Assembly (NCBI RefSeq): GCF_047301505.1
Contig: NZ_CP154840.1
Coordinates: 1,178,001-1,242,000, forward strand
Length of the DNA stretch: 64,000 nucleotides
Direction of reading: 5' to 3'
From: Lysinibacillus_B sp031181585
GTDB lineage: Bacteria; Bacillota; Bacilli; Bacillales_A; Planococcaceae
In this document: one piece after another, positions 44,641-54,501 of the stretch
How the letters are laid out: each line of letters starts with the position of its first letter
Position numbering within the stretch: the stretch's first letter is position 1
Notes under the pieces: model-generated
What the model saw: only the letters and a program-made list of their open reading frames with translations
Databases searched by the model: none
Told to the model about the DNA's origin: nothing
Program-made: the position numbers and the translations under genes

Positions 44641-45507
44641 CTAATGAATCGGCTGCTTCTGGTCATCCAGGGTAAACCCTTCCCCCGCAGCTTCCCGTAC
44701 CTCGACAATCGACACAAATGCGTGTGGGTCAATCGCCATGATGGTTGACTTCAATCGAACAATCTCATTTCGTGCTACTACACAGTACAGAACATCACGA
44801 TCTTCCTTTGTAAAATGACCGCGGCCATTAATAATTGTCACACCACGCCCCATCTTTTCTGTAATCGCATCGGCAATCGCATCGGCTTCATTCGATATGA
44901 TGAATGCGCCTTTTGCAGAATAGGCGCCTTCCTGTACAAAGTCAATGACTCGTCCACCGATATAGACAGCAACAAGCGTGTACATCATCGAGCGTGCATC
45001 TAGGAAAGTTAGCCAAGAGATTAAGATAACAACTGTATCAAATCCGAACATCGTTTTACCCATTGTCCAGCCTAAATATTTATTAGCAAGACGTGCAAAA
45101 ATATCAACTCCGCCCGTCGTCCCGCCAAAGCGGAATACGATTCCGAGACCTATCCCGATAAATACACCGGCGAATAATGCTACAAGCAGCTTGTCGTCCT
45201 GTAGATTCATCTGGAATTCATAGGCTTGGAACAGCTTTAAAAACAAGGAAACGGCAATTGTACCGATTAATGTATAAATAAAAGTACGACGACCGAGCAG
45301 CTTCCAGCCAAGGATAAACATAGGGATATTCAATAAAAGATTCATAAGAGCAGGATCCCAGCCGAGAGTAAAGTAAAGAATTAAGGTAATTCCGCTAAAG
45401 CCGCCTTCCCCTAGCTCATTCTGCATATTAAAATGAACAAAGCCAAAGCTGAATACAGCTGCGCCAAACAGAATGCCTATAATATTTTTTAATTTGATTC
45501 CTTTCAC
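44641..45507 (-). CDS. ypjC: YitT family membrane protein (YpjC-like)
   Basis: 288 residues from a GTG at 45507 preceded by AAGGAGG on the minus strand; the frame is open a further 30 codons. An N-terminal DUF161 region with five to six membrane helices (GEGGFSGITLILYFTLGWDP, FRFGGTTGGVDIFARL) and a C-terminal soluble DUF2179 domain (GAYSAKGAFIISNEADAIADAI). Function unknown. It points against its neighbours here. Confidence 0.85.
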   Translation of the reverse strand: MKGIKLKNIIGILFGAAVFSFGFVHFNMQNELGEGGFSGITLILYFTLGWDPALMNLLLNIPMFILGWKLLGRRTFIYTLIGTIAVSLFLKLFQAYEFQMNLQDDKLLVALFAGVFIGIGLGIVFRFGGTTGGVDIFARLANKYLGWTMGKTMFGFDTVVILISWLTFLDARSMMYTLVAVYIGGRVIDFVQEGAYSAKGAFIISNEADAIADAITEKMGRGVTIINGRGHFTKEDRDVLYCVVARNEIVRLKSTIMAIDPHAFVSIVEVREAAGEGFTLDDQKQPIH

Positions 45508-45656
45508 AAAAAGACCTCCTTTGTCAGATAATGATAAAATATTCTGAAAACTAGTAACTATTTGTGCAACAATGGCAGTATCCTCATTATGTTGCATTTT
45601 TCATGTTTTGACAACACAGCGCCATTTCCTATACGATAACAGAGAGGGGTGAATGC

Positions 45657-45992
45657 ATGGAACCAGTAACTTTAACGCAATTACAACACAAAGTTGGTGC
45701 ATACATCGGCCAGTACGAGGAAGGATATTTCCCGCCGTTTGAAATGCTTGCCCGTCTTGCGGAAGAGCTAGGCGAGCTTTCAAGAGAAGTCCAGCATGTA
45801 TATGGCCATGTAAAAAAGAAGCAGGTAGACCACAATAATATAGAAAAGGAACTGGGAGACCTCTTCTTTACACTCATTTGTTTTGCTAATGCGCAAGGGA
45901 TTCGACTAGAAGATGCACTACACCAAGTACTACATAAATTCGAAACGAGAGATAAAGATCGTTGGACACGAAAGGAAGAAAGACATGATTAA
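45657..45992 (+). CDS. ypjD: MazG-like nucleotide pyrophosphohydrolase (YpjD)
   Basis: 111 residues, all-helical MazG fold. Metal-binding acidic motifs EELGELSREVQ (about 36-46) and EKELGDLFFTLICFA (about 63-77) fit the ExxE-x12-28-ExxD pattern. Probably cleaves non-canonical nucleoside triphosphates. Its stop overlaps the dapB start. Confidence 0.9.
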   Translation: MEPVTLTQLQHKVGAYIGQYEEGYFPPFEMLARLAEELGELSREVQHVYGHVKKKQVDHNNIEKELGDLFFTLICFANAQGIRLEDALHQVLHKFETRDKDRWTRKEERHD

Positions 45993-46779
45993 GGTAGCAA
46001 TTGCCGGAGCACGGGGAAAGATGGGCATGGAAGCTGTACATACAGTGATGAAGCGTGAAGGAATGAAGCTTGTGTCTGTCCTGGATTATAAAGAAGTAGG
46101 AGCGACATTAGCAGAGCTGGATGCTTTCCCAAGTACTTATGAAGTACCCATCTTTACTGATTTTGCACAGCTTGTGGAGGAAACAAAGCCGGATGTACTC
46201 GTTGATCTGACGAATCCCCATTCCGTCTATACGCATACGAAACAGGCTTTGGAGCTCAATGTTCGACCTGTAATTGGAACAACTGGATTTACTGATGAAC
46301 AGCTCATAGAACTAAAAGAACTTGCAGCTAGAAAACGAATCGGAGCGATCATTGCCCCAAATTTCGCGATTGGTGCAATTCTGATGATGAAATTTGCACG
46401 TGAGGCTGCAAAGTATTTACCAGATGTCGAGATTATTGAAATGCATCATGATAAAAAGCTGGATGCGCCAAGCGGTACGGGCTTAAAGACAGCTCAAATG
46501 ATTGCGGAAGTACGCCAGACAAAAACACAAGGTCATCCAAACGAGAAGGAAACACATGAAGGAGCCCGGGGTGCAGAATTTGAAGGAATGAGAATCCACT
46601 CAGTTCGTCTGCCTGGACTAGTAGCTCACCAGCAAGTATTATTTGGCGGTGAAGGTCAACTACTGACAATTCGTCATGACTCATTAAACCGAGAGTCCTT
46701 TATGAGCGGCGTCGCATTTTGTATTGAAACGGTTATTGGGATGGAAAGTCTCGTATACGGCCTAGAAAACATTATTTAA
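45985..46779 (+). CDS. dapB: 4-hydroxy-tetrahydrodipicolinate reductase
   Basis: Lysine/diaminopimelate pathway, which also leads to dipicolinate in spore formers. 264 residues from ATG 45985: nucleotide-binding GARGKMG (8-14), catalytic EMHHDKKLDAPSGTG, and the C-terminal VRLPGLVAHQQVLFGGEGQLLTIRHDS. AAAGGAAGAAAG precedes the start, which overlaps the ypjD stop. Confidence 0.96.
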   Translation: MIKVAIAGARGKMGMEAVHTVMKREGMKLVSVLDYKEVGATLAELDAFPSTYEVPIFTDFAQLVEETKPDVLVDLTNPHSVYTHTKQALELNVRPVIGTTGFTDEQLIELKELAARKRIGAIIAPNFAIGAILMMKFAREAAKYLPDVEIIEMHHDKKLDAPSGTGLKTAQMIAEVRQTKTQGHPNEKETHEGARGAEFEGMRIHSVRLPGLVAHQQVLFGGEGQLLTIRHDSLNRESFMSGVAFCIETVIGMESLVYGLENII

Positions 46780-46791
46780 GCAGGTGGAAGA

Positions 46792-47196
46792 ATGAAAATT
46801 GCATTGATTGCACATGACCGAAAGAAAGATAATTTAGTTCAGTTCGTCATCGCGTACCGTCATATTTTTGATGAGCATGAACTTTTTGCAACAGGGACGA
46901 CTGGGCAGCGCATTATGGATGAAACAGGGCTTGAAATTACGCTCCTGCGTTCAGGTCCATTAGGCGGCGACCAACAGATTGGTGCTATGATTGCCAATAA
47001 TGATATGGATATGGTGTTCTTTTTCCGTGATCCATTGACGGCACAGCCGCACGAGCCGGATGTAAAGGCGCTTGTTCGTTTATGCGACCTGTATCATATC
47101 CCTCTGGCAACAAATATGGGAACGGCAGAAATTCTTTTAAAAGGATTAGATGCAGGGTTGGTCGATTGGCGACTGATTCAAGAAAGACGACAATAA
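46792..47196 (+). CDS. mgsA: Methylglyoxal synthase
   Basis: Converts dihydroxyacetone phosphate to methylglyoxal. 134 residues; GPLGGDQQIGAMI and MVFFFRDPLTAQPHEPDVKALVRLCDLYHIPLATNMGTAE contain the active-site Asp and His. AAGCAGGTGG precedes the ATG. Confidence 0.96.
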   Translation: MKIALIAHDRKKDNLVQFVIAYRHIFDEHELFATGTTGQRIMDETGLEITLLRSGPLGGDQQIGAMIANNDMDMVFFFRDPLTAQPHEPDVKALVRLCDLYHIPLATNMGTAEILLKGLDAGLVDWRLIQERRQ

Positions 47197-47227
47197 GAAT
47201 CTGGATTAGGGAAAGGATGTAAAACGG

Positions 47228-48364
47228 ATGCGAAAATTAAAGATTGGTATTACGTGTTATCCAACAGTCGGCGGTTCAGGTGTAATTGCAACAGAATTAG
47301 GAAAGATGCTGGCAGAGCGGGGCCATGAGATTCATTTCATTACCTCTAGCGTACCATTCCGATTGAATAAGATTTATCCAACCGTTTTTTTCCACGAAGT
47401 TGAAGTAAATAATTATTCTGTATTCCAGTACCCACCATACGATATTGCATTAGCAAGCAAAATGGCTGATGTTATCAAAGAAGAGAAATTAGATATTTTA
47501 CATGTACATTATGCTATTCCGCATGCAGTCTGTGCCGTATTAGCGCGTGATATGAGCGGTGAGGATATCGGCATTGTCACAACCCTTCATGGAACGGATA
47601 TTTCAGTGCTCGGAGAGGATTCTACACTTGCACCGGCAATTAAATATGGCATTGATCATTCAGACATCGTGACGACCGTATCAAATGCACTGAAGGAAGA
47701 GACGTACGAACGTATCGAGACAGTAAAGCCAATCGAAACGATTTATAACTTCGTTGATGAGGATGTATTCCATCCAATGAACGGTGCAGATTTAAAGGCA
47801 CGTTTTGGTATTAGGGAAGATGAGCGGGTGCTTATCCATGTATCAAACTTCCGAAAAATAAAAAATATACCACACATCATTGAAGCTTTTATGAAAGTAA
47901 GGGAAGCCATGCCGGCGAAGCTTCTACTTGTAGGGGACGGACCGGAGAAACACCGTGTGATGGATCAGGTGAAAGGGTCCCCTTATCCAGACGATGTGCT
48001 GTTTTTAGGGAAGCAGGAAAATGTTGCTGAACTGTTTTCTATTAGTGACTTAAAGCTTTTGCTGTCAGAGAAAGAATCATTCGGACTCGTATTATTGGAA
48101 GCGATGGCCTGTGCGGTGCCGGGCATCGGTACGAATATTGGCGGTATTCCAGAAGTCATCAAACATGGGGAGAACGGATTCATTGTAGAGCTCGGTGATA
48201 TTGATGCAGTAGCACGTTATGCAATTGAACTGCTAAGTGATGAGGAAAAGCTTTCCCAATTCCGTCTTCACGCGCTAGAGGCAGTACAGACAAAATTTAA
48301 ATCAGAAGCAATCATTGAGCAATATGAAAAACTTTATGAAAGGCTGGCATCGGTAAGAATATGA
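47228..48364 (+). CDS. bshA: Bacillithiol biosynthesis glycosyltransferase BshA
   Basis: Makes N-acetylglucosaminyl-malate from UDP-GlcNAc and malate, the first bacillithiol step. 378 residues, GT4 family: N-terminal ITCYPTVGGSGVIATELGK, LHVHYAIPHAVCA, and the C-terminal EKESFGLVLLEAMACAVPGIGTNIGGIPEVI. In B. subtilis bshB1 sits between mgsA and bshA; here only 31 bases separate them. Overlaps cca by four bases. Confidence 0.95.
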   Translation: MRKLKIGITCYPTVGGSGVIATELGKMLAERGHEIHFITSSVPFRLNKIYPTVFFHEVEVNNYSVFQYPPYDIALASKMADVIKEEKLDILHVHYAIPHAVCAVLARDMSGEDIGIVTTLHGTDISVLGEDSTLAPAIKYGIDHSDIVTTVSNALKEETYERIETVKPIETIYNFVDEDVFHPMNGADLKARFGIREDERVLIHVSNFRKIKNIPHIIEAFMKVREAMPAKLLLVGDGPEKHRVMDQVKGSPYPDDVLFLGKQENVAELFSISDLKLLLSEKESFGLVLLEAMACAVPGIGTNIGGIPEVIKHGENGFIVELGDIDAVARYAIELLSDEEKLSQFRLHALEAVQTKFKSEAIIEQYEKLYERLASVRI

Positions 48365-49536
48365 AGCAACATTGGCAAGCGGCGAAACAGGTAATCAGAA
48401 AGCTTGAGGAAGCTGGCTTCGAAGCAGTATTTGTTGGGGGGGCTGTTCGAGATGCTTTGCTTGGGCGTCTAGGCCATGATGTCGATGTGGCGACAAGTGC
48501 ATTGCCGGAGGAAGTAAAGACAGTCTTTGGCAAAACTGTCGACATAGGAATCGAGCATGGTACGGTTCTTGTGCTAGATGCAGGAGAACCGATTGAGGTG
48601 ACAACGTATCGGACAGACGGCGAATACGTGGACCATCGTCGGCCAGATGGCGTTGTTTTTGTGCGTTCATTAGAAGAGGACTTGAAACGCCGGGATTTTA
48701 CAATGAATGCGATCGCGATGGATGCAGATGAACGAATCATTGATTTATATGGCGGTCGAGAGGATATTGCCAATCAAATCATTCGGGCTGTAGGAATTCC
48801 TTCTGAACGTTTTGCAGAAGATGCACTCCGTATGCTGCGAGCTGTCCGTTTTTCCGCACAGCTCGGCTTTTCCATTGAAGCTGCGACCTTGTCAGCAGTA
48901 AAGGAACACGCTCACGAGATAGCCTTTGTTGCACGTGAACGTATTGCAGCAGAACTAGAGAAAATATGGATTAGTCCTTTACCGAAAACGGGCATTGATT
49001 CACTCATAGAAAGCGGCTTAGCTGATCATTTGCCGGGAAATATAGCGGCTCATCAGGAAAAATGGGCTTCTTTCCAAACGGAGAAAGCGGCTGTTGGCTG
49101 GGCTTTCTTATCATTTTTAAATGATGCGCAGCAGGATATTGTACAGTCTTACCGTCTATCCAATAAAATAAAAGATTTTATTAAGTATGTACTGGAGGCC
49201 CACAAAAAGCTGGAGGCTGGCTGGCTCCCTCTTGATTATTTCACATACGAATTAGAGGTGCTTGAGACAGCATATGACTTTGCGGTTTGGACAGGAAACA
49301 TCCCATCTTTCCGAAAAGAGGAGATTTCATTCAAACAGGCTTCGTTACCGATTCAAGCAAAGCAGGAGCTTGCTGTCAACGGCCATGACTTCATTGAATG
49401 GCATGGAGGAAAAGGTGGCCCTTGGCTGAAAGAAGCGATGGATAATGTTTTACAGCACGTGCTCAACGGTGAGGTCCAAAACAATAAAGAGCAGATAAGG
49501 GATTGGTTCATATATGACTTTCTCAATAAAAGATGA
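48361..49536 (+). CDS. cca: CCA-adding enzyme (tRNA nucleotidyltransferase)
   Basis: Adds and repairs the tRNA 3'-CCA end. 391 residues, class II nucleotidyltransferase: VGGAVRDALLGRLGHDVDVATSA with the DxD metal pair, RRDFTMNAIAMD and the ERFAEDALRMLRAVRF segment. ATG overlaps bshA; the end overlaps birA by 23 bases. Confidence 0.95.
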   Translation: MKQHWQAAKQVIRKLEEAGFEAVFVGGAVRDALLGRLGHDVDVATSALPEEVKTVFGKTVDIGIEHGTVLVLDAGEPIEVTTYRTDGEYVDHRRPDGVVFVRSLEEDLKRRDFTMNAIAMDADERIIDLYGGREDIANQIIRAVGIPSERFAEDALRMLRAVRFSAQLGFSIEAATLSAVKEHAHEIAFVARERIAAELEKIWISPLPKTGIDSLIESGLADHLPGNIAAHQEKWASFQTEKAAVGWAFLSFLNDAQQDIVQSYRLSNKIKDFIKYVLEAHKKLEAGWLPLDYFTYELEVLETAYDFAVWTGNIPSFRKEEISFKQASLPIQAKQELAVNGHDFIEWHGGKGGPWLKEAMDNVLQHVLNGEVQNNKEQIRDWFIYDFLNKR

Positions 49537-50497
49537 ATTATTAGCAAGACTACTAAAAGCAGGCGGGGAGCCAATTTCCGGGCAGCAGCTGGCAAATGAC
49601 TTCGGTGTATCACGTACAGCGATTTGGAAGCATATTCAGGTTTTGCAGGAAGAAGGATACATACTCGAAACGGTGAAGAAAAAGGGATATGTCTTAAAGA
49701 GTGCCCCTGACCGAATGGATGGCGCACGCATTCAGGCATTTCTGGAGACAGAGCGTGTTGGACAAGTCATTCACCATTTCGGTACAGTGGATTCAACCCA
49801 AATCCTCGCCCATGGCTTTGTAAGGGACGGGGTAGCAGACGGCACTGTTGTCATTGCGGAAGAACAGACGGCTGGACGTGGCCGTATGCTTCGGCCATGG
49901 GAATCTACTGCTGGAAAAGGTGTGTGGATGACTGTGATTCTGAAGCCGGATGTACCGCCGCATCAAGCTCCTCAGTTTACTTTGGTAGCCGCAGTCGCGA
50001 TTGTCAATGCGATGAAGGCTTTATATCCAGAACTCGAACCAGAAATCAAATGGCCGAATGATATTTTGCTAAACGGCCGAAAGTGTACAGGTATTTTAAC
50101 AGAGATGGTAGCTGAGGCAGATTGTGTACAGGCACTGCTGATTGGTATTGGCATCAATGTGAATCAGAAGGTGGAGGATTTTCCAGAGGAACTGCATACT
50201 ATTGCTACTTCTATTTCCGCGGAGCTCGGCAGGGAAGTGGATCGCGCAGAATTTGTAGCCAAGGTTCTTTATTACTTGGAGTCCTACGGCGACCAATATG
50301 TAAAGAAGGGCTTTGCTCCGATTAAAGCTTTATGGGAAAAAGCATCAGCAACAATCGGAAGACATGTGCGCGCTACAACGCTGCGTGAGGTAATTGAAGG
50401 TGTAGCTGTTGGTATTACGGAGGCCGGGGTACTAGAGATCAAAACGGCTTCTGGTGAAATAAAAGGTGTCTATTCGGCAGATATTGAGCTATGCTGA
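49514..50497 (+). CDS. birA: Biotin-protein ligase / biotin operon repressor
   Basis: 327 residues: N-terminal helix-turn-helix (ISGQQLANDFGVSRTAIWKHIQVLQEEGY, about 19-47), catalytic domain with the biotinyl-AMP loop GRGRMLRPWES and KWPNDILLNGRKCTGILTEM, and a C-terminal SH3-like domain. Both ligase and repressor roles are expected. AAGGGA lies before the ATG. Confidence 0.94.
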   Translation: MTFSIKDELLARLLKAGGEPISGQQLANDFGVSRTAIWKHIQVLQEEGYILETVKKKGYVLKSAPDRMDGARIQAFLETERVGQVIHHFGTVDSTQILAHGFVRDGVADGTVVIAEEQTAGRGRMLRPWESTAGKGVWMTVILKPDVPPHQAPQFTLVAAVAIVNAMKALYPELEPEIKWPNDILLNGRKCTGILTEMVAEADCVQALLIGIGINVNQKVEDFPEELHTIATSISAELGREVDRAEFVAKVLYYLESYGDQYVKKGFAPIKALWEKASATIGRHVRATTLREVIEGVAVGITEAGVLEIKTASGEIKGVYSADIELC

Positions 50498-50747
50498 TTC
50501 CTTGTATTACTAGAACACCAAAATTTTAAAAACTGTACGTCTTCATGTAAAATTGTTATATTAATAGTTGGACAGTATCCTTTGTGAACTGTACCTGCTT
50601 TACTCAATTTTATGAAGAGTCTGCCTTGATCTATTTTAGACAGGGACGGAAGAAAACGAAGCGTACAACACACAAGCGCTGCCCTTCTGTCCATTACCGG
50701 ATGGAAGGGTTTTCTTGTTTTCTTCAATGAACTTGAAGGAGGAACAT
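50498..50747 (+). promoter_or_regulatory. panB leader with candidate pan-motif stem-loops and attenuator
   Basis: A 250-base leader. GGACAGT (50569-50575) pairs with ACTGTACC (50588-50595) around a single bulged A. Further on, GGGACGGAAG (50643-50652) can pair with CTTCTGTCC (50684-50692), which otherwise belongs to a hairpin closing with ATGGA-AGGG and TTTTCTTGTTTT (about 50680-50721). These choices are mutually exclusive, as in a riboswitch-like attenuator. The pan RNA motif, a stem with bulged adenosines found upstream of panB in Firmicutes, is the obvious candidate. Confidence 0.5.
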
Positions 50748-51587
50748 ATGAAAACAACAAGCGATTTCTTGAAAATGAAGCAACAGGGTGAAAAGATCGT
50801 CATGATTACAGCATACGATCACCCGGCGGCAAAATTCTCGGAGGATGCAGGCGTCGATATGATTTTAGTAGGCGATTCGCTAGGTATGGTTGTGCTTGGT
50901 TATGAGTCGACGATGCCAGTAACGGTGGAGGATATGATTCACCACAGTAAGGCGGTTCGCCGCGGTGCGAAAGATACATTCATCGTAGTAGATATGCCAT
51001 TTGGTTCGTACCATGGAAATATTAATGACACATTGAAGACAGCTGTTCGGATGATGCAGGAGACAGGAGCTGACGCGCTGAAGGTAGAAGGCGGCGATGA
51101 AGTAATCGATGTCATTAAAAAGCTGACGAGTGCTGGTATTCCGGTTGTTTCCCATCTTGGATTGCAGCCGCAGTCTGCCGGTGTATTAGGCGGTTATAAG
51201 GTACAAGGGAAAACAAAAGAACAGGCAGAGAAGCTGGTTGAGGATGCGCTGTTAGCTGAACAGGCTGGCGCATGTGCGGTTGTATTAGAGTGTATTCCAC
51301 ATCAATTAACGGCCGTAATTTCAGATAAATTGACAGTACCGACAATTGGTATTGGAGCAGGTCCAGAAGCTGATGGGCAAGTGCTTGTATTCCATGACCT
51401 GCTAATGTACGGAAAGCATCATATTCCAAAGTTCGTGCAAGGGTTCGCGTTTGTGGGAGACGAAGTGGCACGTGGTATTGAAGGATATACAAAAGCTGTG
51501 AAGTCTGGGGCATTCCCTACGCTTGCACAAAGCTTCACAATGAAGGAAGAAGAATTGAACGGTTTATATGGGGGCGCAGTTAAATGA
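50748..51587 (+). CDS. panB: 3-methyl-2-oxobutanoate hydroxymethyltransferase
   Basis: First committed step to pantothenate. 279 residues from ATG 50748 (MKTTSDFLKMKQQGE), with GAAGGAGG upstream. ITAYDHPAAKFSEDAGVDMILVGDSLGMVVLGYEST and the Mg/catalytic EGGDEV, VVLECIP motifs. Overlaps panC by four bases. Confidence 0.96.
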   Translation: MKTTSDFLKMKQQGEKIVMITAYDHPAAKFSEDAGVDMILVGDSLGMVVLGYESTMPVTVEDMIHHSKAVRRGAKDTFIVVDMPFGSYHGNINDTLKTAVRMMQETGADALKVEGGDEVIDVIKKLTSAGIPVVSHLGLQPQSAGVLGGYKVQGKTKEQAEKLVEDALLAEQAGACAVVLECIPHQLTAVISDKLTVPTIGIGAGPEADGQVLVFHDLLMYGKHHIPKFVQGFAFVGDEVARGIEGYTKAVKSGAFPTLAQSFTMKEEELNGLYGGAVK

Positions 51588-52456
51588 TCGAAACAGCAAC
51601 AAAAATCGTCTCGACAATTGCCGATTTGAAGGAAATTGTACAAAAGGCAAAGCAACAAGGTAAAACAATTGGTTTAGTACCGACGATGGGCTATCTTCAT
51701 GAGGGTCACTTAACACTGGCAAGCAATGCACGTAAGGAAAATGACCTCGTGATCATGAGTATTTTTGTAAACCCAACACAGTTTGGGCCGAATGAAGATT
51801 TTGAATCATACCCGCGTGATTTACCTCGTGATACGAAGCTTGCTGAATCGGTTGGAGTTGATGTCATTTTTGCCCCTTCTGTAGAAGAAATGTATCCAAC
51901 AGACGGCGGAATTTACATCCGTGCTGGACGTCAGTCAGAAATCTTGTGCGGTGCAAGCCGGCCAGGACATTTTGATGGGGTACTGCAGGTTGTCGCGAAG
52001 CTCTTCCATCTTGCTGAGCCTACTCGTGCTTATTTTGGTCAAAAGGATGCACAGCAGGTGGCAATCATTCAGACGATGGTACGTGACTACAATTTCCCGC
52101 TTGAAATTCGTACAGTACCGATTGTGCGTGAAGAGGACGGATTAGCGAAATCCAGCCGGAATGTGTATTTAACAGAGCAAGATCGTACAGAGGCACCGGC
52201 CATTTTTGCTGCGCTGAACATGGCGAAGGAAGAAATGCTTGCTAGCGGAAATGCAGAGCAGGCGATTGCTAAAGCGACTGCTCATATTGAATCACAGACA
52301 AGCGGCAAAATTGACTACCTGGAATGCTTATCGTATCCTGATTTAGCATCAATCAATGACAAGACAACAGACGTACTACTTGCTGCAGCAGTGTATATTG
52401 GAAAAACGAGACTGATCGACAACTTAATGTTTTCACTCAAAGGAGAAATGAAGTAA
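51584..52456 (+). CDS. panC: Pantothenate synthetase
   Basis: Joins pantoate and beta-alanine. 290 residues: VPTMGYLHEGHLTLA with the HxGH motif, FVNPTQFGPNEDFESYPRD and FGQKDAQQVAIIQTMVRD. Start overlaps panB, stop overlaps panD. Confidence 0.97.
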   Translation: MIETATKIVSTIADLKEIVQKAKQQGKTIGLVPTMGYLHEGHLTLASNARKENDLVIMSIFVNPTQFGPNEDFESYPRDLPRDTKLAESVGVDVIFAPSVEEMYPTDGGIYIRAGRQSEILCGASRPGHFDGVLQVVAKLFHLAEPTRAYFGQKDAQQVAIIQTMVRDYNFPLEIRTVPIVREEDGLAKSSRNVYLTEQDRTEAPAIFAALNMAKEEMLASGNAEQAIAKATAHIESQTSGKIDYLECLSYPDLASINDKTTDVLLAAAVYIGKTRLIDNLMFSLKGEMK

Positions 52457-52839
52457 TGTTTAAAACGATGATGAGCGGAAAAATTCACCGTGCAACAGTA
52501 ACACAGGCGGATTTAAACTATGTAGGGTCCATTACAATTGACGAAAATATTATGGACGCTGTAGGCATTGAAGCGAATGAAAAAGTGGCGATCGTCAACA
52601 ACAATAACGGTGCCCGTTTTGAAACATATGTCATCAAAGGGGAGCGCGGCTCAGGTGTTATTTGCCTAAACGGGGCAGCAGCTCGCTTAGTTCAGCCGGG
52701 TGACATCGTGATCATCATGTCTTACGTATTAGTTGATGCTGAGGAAGCGAAGCACCACAAGCCAAAAGTGGCAATTATGGATGAAAATAATAATATTAAA
52801 GAAATGATCAACTACGAACCAGAAGCAACAGTATTATAA
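52456..52839 (+). CDS. panD: Aspartate 1-decarboxylase proenzyme
   Basis: Makes beta-alanine; self-cleaves at Gly24-Ser25 (NYVGSITID) to form the pyruvoyl group. 127 residues, usual length. AAGGAGAAATGAAG before the ATG. Confidence 0.97.
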   Translation: MFKTMMSGKIHRATVTQADLNYVGSITIDENIMDAVGIEANEKVAIVNNNNGARFETYVIKGERGSGVICLNGAAARLVQPGDIVIIMSYVLVDAEEAKHHKPKVAIMDENNNIKEMINYEPEATVL

Positions 52840-52847
52840 AAATAACT

Positions 52848-52879
52848 GGGAACCTGCCTTTACGGGCGGGTTCCTTTTT
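52848..52879 (+). terminator. panBCD terminator
   Basis: GGAACCTGCC ... GGCGGGTTCC stem followed by TTTTTC. Confidence 0.85.
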
Positions 52880-53055
52880 CATGCAGCTATTCAGCAGGGA
52901 TAGGTTCTAGCAAACTTGATAATTAAGGAAAAGTTGTTAGCCTTGTGTATAGAGCGCTAAAACCTTATAATTACATTTTGTATTAAGCTGGCATATTAGC
53001 AGACTCTGAAATATGAGCAGCTTTGATACAGTATGAAGAAGGAAGAAGGTTTACA

Positions 53056-54450
53056 ATGGAACAGATAAAAAAAGCGCCTATTTTAGCTTCTTTTTTAATT
53101 GCCGGATTTGTCGGGCTATTCAGTGAGACAGCGTTGAATATGGCATTACAGCAGTTAATTACAGATCTTGGAGTAGAGCCAACCACAATTCAATGGTTAA
53201 CGACTGGCTACTTGTTAACATTAGGCGTACTAGTACCGATTTCGGGATTACTTGTGCAGAAATTCAGCACTCGCAAATTATTTATGACATCTCTGGCATT
53301 CTCCATTATTGGAACATTTATTGCAGCACTTGCGCCAACTTTTGAAATATTATTAGTTGCCCGTGTTATACAGGCTATTGGTACAGCAGTTTTATTACCA
53401 GTAATGTTTAATACAATCCTGCTAATTTTTCCGGTTGAAAAGCGTGGTTCGGCAATGGGGTTAATGGGGCTGGTTATTATGTTTGCACCAGCTATCGCAC
53501 CAACTGCTTCAGGGGTCATTTTAGAATACTTAACTTGGCATTATATTTTCTGGATCACGCTTCCTCCATTAGTATTTGCATTTATTTTTGGTTATTTGTA
53601 TATGCAAAACGTTGGAGAATTAACGCATCCTAAAATTGACTTTTTATCAGTCGTATTCTCTACAATCGGATTTGGTGGAATCGTGTACGGATTCAGTATT
53701 GCAGGAGAAGAAGGCTGGGGAGGCACAAGTGTAATCATCACGATTATAGCAGGTGCTATTGCTCTTGTACTATTCTCGCTTAGACAAATTAAGCTAGATA
53801 AACCGATGATTAACCTCCGTATTTTAAAATACCCAATGTTTGTAATTGGTTTACTCTCCGTATTTATCGCATTTATGTGTATTTTATCTACAATGATTCT
53901 CCTACCGTTGTATTTACAATCAACACTTTTATTAGCCACTTTTACGGCAGGTCTGTTATTGCTGCCTGGCGGATTAATAAATGGTATTTTCGCTCCGATT
54001 GTTGGACGTCTATTTGATAAGTTCGGCGCACGCGTTCTTGTAATACCAGGTTTTTTAATTATTATTGTAACGTATATTTTCTTTATCCAAATTGATGATA
54101 CAACATCAAAGCTGCAAATAATTATACTTCATAGTATATTAATGATTGGCGTATCTCTTGTGATGGCACCTGCTCAGACGAATGGTCTAAACGAACTTCC
54201 TCGAGAGCTATATCCTGATGGTACAGCGTTAATGAATACGCTTCAGCAAATTTCGGGCGCTATAGGGACAGCTGTCGCGATTACAATCATGTCATCTGCA
54301 CAGGAAAATTATATGATTGAAAACCCTGCGGCCAATGTACTAGATGGCTTTATCCATGGTGTGCAATCCTCGTTTACATTCGGGTTGATTATGGCAATTA
54401 TCGGTCTCGTATTAGCACTGTTTATTAAAGGTAAAAAGAAGTTAGCATAA
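53056..54450 (+). CDS. DHA2-family MFS multidrug exporter
   Basis: 464 residues, about 14 membrane helices, of the drug:H+ antiporter-2 family (LmrB/EmrB-like): IQWLTTGYLLTLGVLVPISGLL, ARVIQAIGTAVLLPVMF and MGLVIMFAPAIAPTASGVILEYLTWHYIFWI (motif C-like, GP replaced by AIAPTASG). ATG 53056 after GAAGGAAGAAGG. Substrate unknown. It starts the stretch where B. subtilis gene order is lost. Confidence 0.88.
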   Translation: MEQIKKAPILASFLIAGFVGLFSETALNMALQQLITDLGVEPTTIQWLTTGYLLTLGVLVPISGLLVQKFSTRKLFMTSLAFSIIGTFIAALAPTFEILLVARVIQAIGTAVLLPVMFNTILLIFPVEKRGSAMGLMGLVIMFAPAIAPTASGVILEYLTWHYIFWITLPPLVFAFIFGYLYMQNVGELTHPKIDFLSVVFSTIGFGGIVYGFSIAGEEGWGGTSVIITIIAGAIALVLFSLRQIKLDKPMINLRILKYPMFVIGLLSVFIAFMCILSTMILLPLYLQSTLLLATFTAGLLLLPGGLINGIFAPIVGRLFDKFGARVLVIPGFLIIIVTYIFFIQIDDTTSKLQIIILHSILMIGVSLVMAPAQTNGLNELPRELYPDGTALMNTLQQISGAIGTAVAITIMSSAQENYMIENPAANVLDGFIHGVQSSFTFGLIMAIIGLVLALFIKGKKKLA

Positions 54451-54501
54451 AGTTTTTATCTATGAATAAAACGACTGACCATTTATAAACAAGTTTGATT
54501 T

